This document shows positions 12,601 to 24,600 of a stretch of 64,000 nt of DNA, piece after piece. The first letter of the stretch is position 1. The number at the start of each line of letters is the position of its first letter. Made by a program: the position numbers and the translations under genes. The notes below the pieces were generated by a model. It was not told the DNA's origin and made no database searches. It saw only the letters and a list, made by a program, of their open reading frames with translations. This DNA is from Psococerastis gibbosa (lineage: Eukaryota > Arthropoda > Insecta > Psocodea > Psocidae). Where the stretch lies: the NCBI GenBank assembly GCA_963971405.1, contig OZ020490.1, forward strand, positions 30,653,464-30,717,463, given 5' to 3'.

Positions 12601-15600
12601 GCGGCATTTAGAGGGGTCATTCACGCTGAACCAATCGCTCCAAATCTTTCAAATTGTACAGTGTGACGATATGGAAGATGTACTTTTACACTGTACAATT
12701 TGAAAGATTTGGAGCGACTGGTTCAGCGTAGTCGTGAATGACCCCTCTAAATGGCGCTAACGCCAAAATGGAACAGGACGCGCCATTTGGCTTGGCGCGA
12801 GTCCGTTTGGAGCCCTCGTGAATGGCCAGCTTAAGAGGCATGTAAAGTAGAAGATGTCAATTGCATCACATGGTCTATTATTACAGGACCTGTAGAGTAG
12901 TGATACAGACTCCGATTTTCGCCCGGAAGGTTGTTGGTTCGAGTCCCACACTGGCTACAATTTCTGAGCATGCTTCGGTGGACATGTAAAGCAGGCGGTC
13001 CCGGGCTTTCCTAGTTGAGTGTAAGAGAGGGCTTATAGCCCTAACTCCGCTAGGTTGCCTTTGTAATAGAACAACAAAAAGGCAATATTTATTTATTTAT
13101 TACTTACAAACGGATCAACGAGTCTGCTACAGCCAGCGACCTGGGTGGCGTTATAGACCTTGCTGACCACCCCACACCGTCCAATGTCTGCCTTGGTCTT
13201 GTCCACCACCCTCTGCAGGTACACTTGCACGTAGTCCAGGTACTCCTGCGCGAAATTATTCACAAGCTGAAACACAAACCATAGTGACATTTTAAAAGCT
13301 TTCCTTCGTAGCCGTAGTATAATTATATATTTGCAGGTACCCCGCACACCGTTGGTTAACAATTAAAATTAACAAAACAAAATAGCAAAATTGATGAACA
13401 ATTCACAAATTAGTTATTATGATTAATTACAGTAATACAGTATATAATATTTAATATCCATATCTTATTGGCATTATTGTTATTACAGGTATATGCATTC
13501 CAACAGCAATTACAATTTAATACAATTAATACAAATACCGCAAGGCAATGGCCCGTGTGCGGTTTGGCGAGTTGGTTATCATATCTAGCATGAAGTGTAA
13601 GCTGCAGTATGGACACCTTCTAGTCCCCATATTGTCTCAACAACAACGCACACACTCACCACTCTCATATGATTGGTCCCATTATACACCAGAAACCTCT
13701 GGGCTGCGTCCAGCTCACTCAACAGGCCTTCCACAGCCGCACGCAGACTCGTATTGTTAAACTTCAAGTGCTGCCGCAGTATGGACACGTTGCTCTTTAT
13801 GCGCTCGACGCCCTCCTGCACCTTGTCCACGTGCGACGCCTGCAGCAGCTCGAGGAAGCGCGCCTTGCTCCGCAGCTGACTCCGGATGTCCGCTATGTTA
13901 TATCCGGAATGCACGCTGGGCGGGATTTGTTCTGCGTGCTCCCGCAGTTGGGCTGCGAGCTCGAGAAGGTTTACGTTGGCTATTGCACCTGAAAGCTGTA
14001 CGGAAATTGAGATAGATTGGGATACATAATCGTAAAGAGAGCGCCAGTTATTATCATGTAAACTTAATCAAACATTGGTGAACAGAATCCGATGCCGAAT
14101 AAATAGTACCACAAACCCGAATGCTTCCTGGACGACAATCGCAAAATTGTGTGTCGACGATTATAATAACACAATTCATAGCACAACAAAGTTTAGCCCT
14201 GCTTACCTGTTAAATGGAGTACAATTGAGCATAGTAAGCATAGTACCAGATTCCCTACTGAAATCATCAGATCTAATAGTCGATCGCCAACAAGCATTCG
14301 AAAATTCTCGAATTAGCTTTGAGGGAAGCAAACGACGAATTGATAAAAACAGGAAAGAGCACGAGTTTCACAAAGGTGATTTTGTGTACGTATCGAAGGG
14401 GAATAAACTCAATCGCTTAGATCAGGTTCGCAATGGTCCTTTTAAAATTTTGAATAGACTATCATCGTCCATTTACGAAGTTGAAAGTGGTCAAGGGAGT
14501 TCTGGTTCATCATTCTTTCATAGCTGTAAGCTTGTTCCTTGTTGATTTTTCCTTTAAAAAAAATTTTCCTACCAATGGAGGTGTAAATTATAAATTATTA
14601 TCATATTTATAATTATTCATTATGCTTAGTTTATTCTATTATTCCATTATTATTATTATGATTTACAAAATGGTGTTATGCCTAAAGAGGTGTTGAAAAT
14701 GACTGTTATTCAATTCTTTTATAGGTATGTAAAACATCTTTCTCCTTTTATCTTTTATTTGTCTGTAATGTATTATAATTGCGATTATGTAACAATGTAA
14801 TATATCTTTTATAGATTGAATCGTATAACGTCGTACTGATTTATTACATGTATAACATTTTGAACGGAGGGTGGTTTTAGGCTCAGGGGGTCACGAATTG
14901 AAAAGTTGTGAAGAAATTTTCCGAAAGTCGAACATTGGTCGTCATCTCAATAGGTAGATGAATCTCCCTAAAATAGCAATAGCGATAGCGATGGAACTCA
15001 AGAGAACGGTCCAAGACAGAGAATAATGGAAAAGAAGATGGAAAGATTTGTTGCAATCCAATCGATAGATTTTTACTAGAGAAGAAGCACGATTTGAATC
15101 ATAGAAATACATTAACTGGAGCGGTGGGAGCCATAATATGCCTTACGAGGCACCCGTTAACCATAAGCCAACTATCAGAGATAAGTACCAAAGCAAAAAA
15201 TATCGAAGTCTTACACATTATAGCATAGCAGAACGGATATCTGGACCCGGTCAAAAACTCTGTACTTAGCTGGTGCAGGCTACACTTATCACTGGGTTTC
15301 CCCGCCAAATTGCGTACTTATCTTGTGCAGGCTACACTAGCAGCCATATTGATAACGGTCTCCAGCCCCGGGATGATTTGAATAGTTACCAGTTCTGTGT
15401 AGCGGTTGAACTGAATATCGTTCAGCGGGGACTGCGACAACTCGACGAGGCGCCGCCTGGCGGCAGGACCGAGAAGTGTAACTCCGTCGGTTCTCAACGA
15501 TACTTTGGCCACAAATTGCTCCATTTGCAGACGAATTTCGCTCATCGTGTTGTAGTCGAGCACTTCGTCGATGTTAAACACATTCACCAGCTTCAGTGTA

Positions 15601-18600
15601 GTGTATATACTCTTGTTTTGATGGCACACCCTGTACGACAAACATGGTAATAATTATGTCCTGGTGGAATAGATATGTCCATGCCCAATGCCAACGACCC
15701 CATGGTTTATCGGACATTATTGATATTGTTTCCGTATGAATTTTTCTCCATTGTCAAACTGGTATACGTCCTCGATGTCAACCCACCCCGGCAACAATAA
15801 GCAAGTTGCCCAGGATGCTAGTCCCGGGCATTCCTAGATGATTGTGAGAGAGGGGTTTATAGCCCTAACTCCGTGCGCTTGGTTGGCTTACTAATAGAAT
15901 ATGGCCTATGGCCGTTAAATCAGAATTTATAAACCGATCTTAGTAATTTGTCTAGCCGGCCGCCTTACCAAGTTGAATCCAGGGGACCAGAGCAGGTTCA
16001 AAGATGCAGATAACTTGGCTGTGTGCACAGTGCCGGTAGGGAAACATGGTAGGACTTGTCCTGGTCACCTCCGAACTAATCGTGTGACTTCACTGTGTTT
16101 CCCAAGTGGTTCGGAATCCACTATAATCAGGAGGTCCACTGTCCTATGGGCCCACACCGTGGCCTGCGACTGTGTCCAACCATACTACTACTACTACTAC
16201 TAGTAATTTGTCTAATTATGAATTATTTTTCAATATAGATCTCTTTATTTAATACCACTCCAAGAAAATATGATTTTTATTTCTATCACAATAACACACA
16301 AGATATTTCTTTCCTTTGCCGATATGTTAATTTTAAGAGTGGGCCGAAAGGAAAATAAAGACAATTTTTTTTCTTTCTATGCATAATTCAAACAATAAAT
16401 TACAAAATACAACTTTATAATCGAGCTTGTCTGTATTCCTAATAATGGCATACTTACGATATCAATTCACTGACAGTAATGTCGATGTCTTTGTAATTGT
16501 AAATACTGTCAAGTTTGACAAAACGGTCCACAATTTTGAACAGCTGGTCGTGGCGGGGGTCCGCAACTGGTCTGCAGACGAGAACAGTGGCGGCTGTGCC
16601 CAGTAGGAAGTGCGCGAGGCTGAGAATCATCAGTACGCCTGCCAGCAGGAAAATCAGCCACACGCCACTGCAACAAGATTTATAGGAAAATTCATTAAAG
16701 TATACAGGAGCGGAGGATCTACTACAGGTTTGCGCTCTGCAGAACAGTGGCGACTGTACCCAATCAGAAGTGGCCAAGTTGAGGATCATCAAAACGCTAG
16801 CCAGCCTCTGCAATAAGATATGCAGGGAACATAATTAAATTACACAGTCGCGTTGAGGCCAGTAGTGGGAACAGTGGCGGCTGGCTGAACTCAGGTGTAT
16901 GTGCGTTCGAGTCGGGAATGTCCAGATTTTTCATGATTTCCCATTTTGAGATGTCTTGACTGTGTACTTACATAATCAAAAACCTGGAGCCAGACACAGT
17001 ACTACACCAATCGGCGTCCTCCGAGTACAGGTCTTCGGGTCGCTTGCCACAGATGCCGCACATCAGCCCCATGGTTAGGCACAGGAGGATCAGCAGAAGG
17101 GCGCAGCTCATACCCAGGCCGATGTAGTACCTGAAAACGAGTTCAAATATCGATAAGACTTCAGGTTCAAGAGCTAGTTCTTACAGGTAATATTTACGGT
17201 AAAATATTACTTTTTTGCACATTTGCTTTGTCCTCAAATTGTCCCATCCAGATTCAGAGCAGTCGCACCACAATGGATATTTGAAATTCGAAATAACCTG
17301 AACCAAGTATTTGTGTCAACTACTTAATTTTTAAAACCTTTAAAATTGAAATTCTTACCTTAAAGGATTTGAGTTATACATTTAGCAGTGTACTAAAAAA
17401 TAGCGTTCAATTAAAGCAACATAATCCATAATCGTACAAAAGACACACGAGTTGGTATTTGAAATGTAGTCTTACATTTCCAGTGTATCTTATGACTCAG
17501 GCACACAAATGATACATGGTGGGTGCTAAAAAGAGCTTACCACACCTCAACATTCCCAATAATAACTAAGTTAGGGGGGGGGGGGGTTGACTACTCTGGA
17601 TCTCCCTGTATAAAACTATCAGACTATGACCTAGTTGTCTCATGGCGCAATTTTACATAAGGTGTTAGTTGTACTCTCACCTTATGTCTTAATAAAGGAA
17701 TATTTTTATTTTTTTTTTATTTTTTTTTTTATTCTTTTATTTATTTATTTTTATGACTTCGGGAATTATATTTAGCCCCCCAATTATGTTAATAAAGTTT
17801 AAAGTTAGGAGTGATTACCTGTAGATGGCATATTCGTCCACATAGTGATCGGCCTGGTCAAGAGATTTGCCCGCCAGCATGTTCAGCAGATTTGACATTT
17901 CATTTATGGAATATTTGATTTTTGTGGCCGCACTTTCTAATTTTTCACCTGCAACACACAAATACCATAAAGATTACAGTAAAATTTTTCAGAAATAGAA
18001 ATAAAAATATATATGCAATACTTATTGGCTAAGAAGAAACCGAAATTAGAGGATATGGAAAAAACTGGGCTTGGCGGGTCCCACAATCTACGCCTAACCG
18101 GGGCGTCGTCTTAACCGCTGGACCACAAGCCCCGACAAGTCCAGCAAATGCCAAATCCTCTACTTATGCTCTAATTGACATGATTCGTGTAGCTAGACAG
18201 GTTAGCACAACTACACATCTATCTAACCGAACAGGTCTGTGAGCTGACTTAATTGCATAAAGGCAATGCTTTATTCATTACATTGTAGTATTATATGGTA
18301 TATATAACACTGACATTAAATTAACTTTGGTTGAAGAGGTAACCTCCTCGTTAAAACCGAAATTAGAGGATATGGAAAAAAAGGCATTGCCTTTATGCAA
18401 TTAAGTCAGCTCACAGACCTGTTCGGTTAGATAGTTGTGTAGTTGTACTAACCTGTCTAGCTACACGAATCATGTAAATTAGAGCATAAATAGAGGATTT
18501 GGCATTTGCTGGACTTGTCGGGGCTTGTGGTCCAGCGGTTAAGACGACGCCCCAGTTAGGCGTAGATCGTGGGTTCGAATCCCGCCAAGCCCGGTTTTTT

Positions 18601-21600
18601 CCATATCCTCTAATTTCGGTTTTAACGAGGAGGTTACCGCTTCAACCAAAGTTAATTTAATGTCAGTGTTATATATACCATATAATACTACAATGTATAT
18701 GTATAATATGTATATAAGAAGAAGCTAAAACCAACCCAAACGGCCGGTAAGTCACCACGCAATATTATTTTCGTTTTCGTTAAATGAAATACTGTAGATG
18801 GAAGAAGAAGGGATCACCTGGGGGTTGACCGAAGTGAGAACAGCTGGCCGAGGAAAGGGGGAAAACGATGGCTGAGCGACAACCATCCGGTTGGAGGGAA
18901 AGAAATAGACCCCAGGAGACCCCCTGACGCTGCGCACGCGGCACTAAGAGGGAAGCAGCAGAAGAAGGGAATTCGCTCTATTGCGGCAAGATCTACAAAG
19001 TGGAATCCATAGAGACAAGACCGGGGACAAAAAGCTACAATGGTTCGGCCACGCCCAAGAATGGGAGAAGAAAGGATCACCGGGAGGCTGGCGAACAAGG
19101 ACGAACACCCATTGGCAGACCGAGGACCACACTCGAAGAAGGAATAAAACAGCTGGCCAAGAAAGAGGGAAAACGAGGGCTGAGCGACAACCGGCCGGGT
19201 GGAGTGTAAGAAATAGACCAGAGACGACCCCCTCAAGCTGCGCATGCGGCACTAAAAGGGAAGAAAAAAAATAACATCGAATAATAGCAAAAAATAAGTA
19301 TCCAATGCTTGGCTTATGAATCAAAAAGTTTTATATACACATGATAATCAAATTTTCGCCTGAGAATGTATAAGACAATTAAATAATTGAGTCTTACCCG
19401 TATTTTTTAACGACTTTGACACATATGGTATGGAATCTTGCACAGATCGCATGACTTGCTGCTTGATGTTGTCTAAATTCCGCTGTCCCTCCAACACCTG
19501 CGCCTGTATCGAGTCACTCGAACCGTTCCCCACCAGATTTCGAATCGACGCGAATGTCCGACTCAGATCTGGTAGCTGCAACGTTAAATCAATAATATCA
19601 ATATTTTATTGATACAACTGTCAAGTAGTCTATTACAAGATCCCGTCAGACCAGCAAATGTGACAAGTCTGATGGGTTACTGGCAATATCTATCATGTAT
19701 ACCAGTGGTTCCCTAACTGTGGTCCGTGGACCACCGTTGGCCCACAGGCATATATCAGGTGGTCCACGGACCAAAGTAAGAAATAAGAAAATTAAAGAGC
19801 TGAGTTATTGGAAATTTGAAGTAAAATACAGTAAGTGTTGGCACTGAACTATAAAATCCAACCGGTACCAGTCCTAAATATTTAATCAAATATTAGCACG
19901 TAGCCTAATTGTACGCAAAAACTTACAAACCACTTGATTTTGGTCCTAGGATTTGACGAAATAGTTTGGGAGGAACCCCTGCATCGCACCACGCTTAGAA
20001 ATGTTTCAGTAAGGAATACTGGACGGCACTTCCATGTATTGGAACATGGCGGTGCCTTCCAGTGCTCTACGGAGGTATTTCGCAGGGTGGTGGGCATAGG
20101 TCATAGCAATACCAATCTTACCTTAGGCAGGTATCTTTCCATCAACTAGGCATGTAAAAAAATAAAAGCTGTTATGGATCTATTTTCTAAGTATATGGTC
20201 GCAAATGTCGTAACAATATAAACTACTCGAGCACAATACGAAGACACTTGGTGAGGGTGATTTTCATAAAGGACTAAGTAATATCTATCACATTGTAAGT
20301 AGCTGTCATTGGTTGTGATATTATTCTAGTAATGAAATGAGTGTGACGAAGCAGTAGGATCCAGGATGATAGGCTATGGTCGTTCTGAAAGTGTACTTAC
20401 AAACGTTTCGTCGACATCTTCAGTGGAACTTCGTATTTTTCCCGCGCATTTTGCACTCATTTGAATAAAACAATTATTGAAGAAACCCCGGTGTTAATCC
20501 CAAATCGCCATAATAGAGCTGCAGAGGAAGTGTTGAATAATCAAAAGTGGAGGGACAACAGGGAATGTAGGCGGCTCACGTTTCACACCCAGGCAACTGG
20601 ACCTGTTTACTGACGATGATGATGATTTGAACGGACCTAAGGAATGATTTCATTACCTGTGAAAAATTCTGTATGACTCTGAGATCTTGTATCTGCGGCA
20701 GCTCCAGCAATTGGGCACAAGTAGGCTCCCTTCTGCAAGACTCCAGCTCGCGTTTGAGATCACGTTTGACCGTCTTAAGATCGTCTCCCAGTTCTGCAGC
20801 CATTTTTTGCACCTGGAACCCAAAAATCCAATTAACAAAAGGTTCATTGAAGGACTACTATTTCTACTGTCTATCAACCTATGCATATAAGTTACGTCAG
20901 ATCGAGTCCACAGATCAAAGATCTAAGCACCAAATTTTATCTAAATTCATTTTCCAATTTAGCGGAAAATCGCTGAACCACTAATCATTCAGTGTGTATA
21001 TATTGGCTAGAAAAGTACAATTTCAGGAAATGAAAGATAATAATTATATTTCCGAGGAAATGAAAATTTACTGCGAAAATTGAATTTTTTTTAATGAAGT
21101 CTTCAAAAACTATTGTAATAGGAAAGATTTATTCATTGCACCAAAAAATAATTCTGCATTTTGTTTACAAAAAAATTGGAACCGTTTACTTTATGTAATT
21201 GTTTTTTGTCTACGTACGCTACAATGTCTACTACAGTATGTCAATAATGGTAGGTACCCCGCACACCATCTGGATAAGGGGGCCTACAAAATAATTTGTT
21301 ATGGCAATCATTTTTAGAAATACACGAATTGTTATTGTTATTATTATTATTAATACTGACATAATACAGATATTTCATCCACCTCTACTACTTGTATCTT
21401 AATGAATAATGGAATTGTTTACTTTTTAGTATACAAGATAGTCTTCCTCCGTGGTATGAAAAAGGCGCATTCCTCATTCTAAGTTGACTTACTTCTCTAG
21501 TGGTCTTATCGATGTCCTCCAAGTCTACCTTAATTATTTCCAACCCATTGGCTATGGTAGTCAGATTTGAAAGCACGACAGCATGGGAAGCATTGGCTAG

Positions 21601-24600
21601 TTGATCTTTTACTATTTTACCCGCATCTAAGAAAATACAAAAAATTAGAATAAGCAGTCTTTACGGAAGTAAGCAGTTCTACGTTTGTCTACGGCAAACC
21701 GGAGTCGCCGATATGCCATTTCCGTGCAAACTTTAATTTCTCATGAAATATGGAACGCAGAACAATGAAAAAATGCTGAATGGAAAGAAGAATTTTTTCT
21801 CCTAATTTTGATATATAGTATGTTGCAATCATCAATACCGATCGGCTATAGTTAGTGAACTTGATACGCAAAAAATAACGGTCACTCAGGAGTTCAAGCT
21901 GAAGGAGTTCATCAACTGTGGCGAATTGGGGTTAGTTAAGGCCACATACTATACATCAAAATTAGGAGAAAAAATTCTTCTTGCCATTCAGCATTTTTTC
22001 ATTGTTCTGCGTTCCATATTTCATGAGAAATTGAAGTTTGAACAGAAAATGGAATATCGGCGACTCCGGTTTGCTCTTAACAACACGGGTACTCATGATG
22101 TGTTATAAATCTTTTAAAACTGTTAATGTTGATTATTCTATTTTTTTTTGTCATAAAACATTAATTACTTAGAAGCAGTTTAGTGATGTCTGCTACTACA
22201 TTATAACTTAATTTATAATAGATAATAAGTTAAGTATCTACATACTACATACAACACTCACAAGGAATCAGATTGACTGAAGAGAGCTGCCTCAGAAACC
22301 CAGCTTTTAGAACTACCTTGTTTCAGCATTCACATTCTTTTCTCTCCGTAAAAGCTTACAATTTGCTCCCTCTAACAGTTAAATTAGCATTAAATCTAAC
22401 TATTTACAAAGCTAAAATTAAAAAACAACTCAGCCAATACCCTGAAATAAAATACACAAAAACCGTCTTTTATAGTCCTAACAGCCACCCAGAATGTCAG
22501 CATGTTTTTTATTCCATTGCATGTTCAGTTATTGCAACTAAAATTTAATAATTATTATTCCCTTATCTTACTTTTTAGTTTTAGCTATTAGCTACTGTAT
22601 ATTAAAAGGGGGCCCAGCACAGGCTCGTTATAAAAGATCCCCTCCTACTTTTATTATACTTATTAAATAATTGTAAATCTATACTTTGAAGGAAATAAAA
22701 ATTTACTTTACTTTACAATAGTCTCCTTAAAACAAAAAATTTCAAATCACAAATGAAGTGAAATCGCCGGTGGAATTGCCGCCTTATGAGATATTTCACT
22801 TTTACACTTATAAGACTTCTCCCGCTCCGATTGTAATTTAATGGATTTGCTACAAGGCTAGAAACTTCCGTTAATTACGACAAAGACCAAAGGTTAAACA
22901 TAACCACAGCATGTGACCAATCGTGTTTAACTACGACAGGTGATTGGTTAGCTACGCCTCCCGTGTGACCAATTGTGTTTCCACTTCGCGATAGGTCAAA
23001 TCAGTGCCTAAAAAGTAAACGCGAGCCCAGTGCAGTGCACAAAGGCAATTTCTATGCGGCTGACACGCTGGAAGATGATTGCCATTGGAGCAAATGGGTT
23101 GGTGAAGAACACAACGTCTTCTTCAGTACGCTGAGCCGACACTGAGCTCACGGTTTATCCGAAAGCCAGCGTGTTCAGCGGAGAGAAACCTTGCAGGTAC
23201 ACACTGACGATTCAGTCGCTAGTGAGAAATTTGTTATGTAAGCAAACGGGTAATGGTGGCATGAAGGTATACCAGCAAAATATCGAAGTCTTACACATTG
23301 CAGCATAGCAGAACGGATACCTGGGCCCGGTCAAAAACTCGGTACTTAGCTTGTGCAGGCTATTTTCCCCATCAAATTGCGTACTTATCTTGTGCAGGCT
23401 ACACTAGCAGCCATATTGATAACCGTCTCCAGCCACGAGATGGGCAACATCAATTTTCTTGCGACGATTACCAACTTCAAAATTTAAAAAAATCTGAAAT
23501 TTGCTTGTCTTTTATTTTAAACAATTGAATTAATCCCATCACGTGATATGGTATTATATTACCCCCGGGATTAAAATCGCCATAATCAGCCTGCTGAATC
23601 ACATAATCCGTCAATCCGTCCATACCATATACGAGTAGAACAATTGGGAACACATAACACATCACCATTCTCAATCCAACCGCAGATTCCTACTGATGAA
23701 TGATGATCGTTGTCGAAGATTAATAATTACAAAACCAGAGGCGGTCCCAGACCTCATAAAAAGGGGGGGGGGGCACATGAGTTGTAAGAGACCCAAAAGT
23801 CAAAACAAACTGCAAACGCTTTTACTCTACTGACACGTTACAAAAATTATGACATGCCAATAGGCAAGTTCTCGCTATTTACGACTTGGAGAAATAGAAA
23901 AATTGTTTGAAATATTATTTTTTAGCTAGACAGGGATTTTGCCAACTAAGCCATTTAATCTACTATATTTTGTTTCCCAAAGGGGGGGGGCATTGCCTCT
24001 GTACAACACTAACCTGCCATAAGCAAATTGAGCGTGTCCTCGAGCTGTTTGAAGTTGTCAATGAGCAGGTTGTCGACTTCTGTCCTCGTATTCCTCAGAT
24101 ACAGCTGCGTGTCCTTTAGTCCAGTCTTGGCACTGTCAATCAGTGACTCGGTGCCTTCCTTCATCTGCTCGTTAGTTACAAACGCACAAACAACGCCGAA
24201 CCTGCAAAAAGATTAAGCAGATAAGTTAGCGACTAGGAGAAAAGTACTTTTGCTTCAATAATTTAAAAGAAATGGTTCCGTATCTGGACTTAAGGGTCAA
24301 ATTTCAAAATATCTTGTTGACAAGGAATGGCCCTGCATTGTCGACAAAAGTTCTCATTCCACATCTGCAAACTTATGAAAGTGGTCCAATGAAAAATGCA
24401 TTAACAACTTAATCAAGCTTCCTCAAAAAGCTATTTCTCCAACTGCTGAAAAGCACGCATTCTACACTTAATGACATCTCATTTATGACTCTAAGATCGA
24501 GATTTTCTATGAAATTAGATTTTTACACATGTAAGGTTTTCCCCTCCGATTGTCTCTTAAAAAACTAAGCTATAGCATAATATAGGTAGTAAGTAAGTAT

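Noticed and set aside
13548..13992. Plus-strand open frames of 68-107 codons across exon 11
   Set aside because: Shadow frames of the minus-strand prominin exon; the minus frame has the family match and splice sites.
18521..18592. Functional tRNA gene in the tRNA-like sequence
   Set aside because: Multi-copy inside a mobile element, position 33 is C, and no clean terminator match to a known isotype; only 62363-62435 looks like a real tRNA gene.
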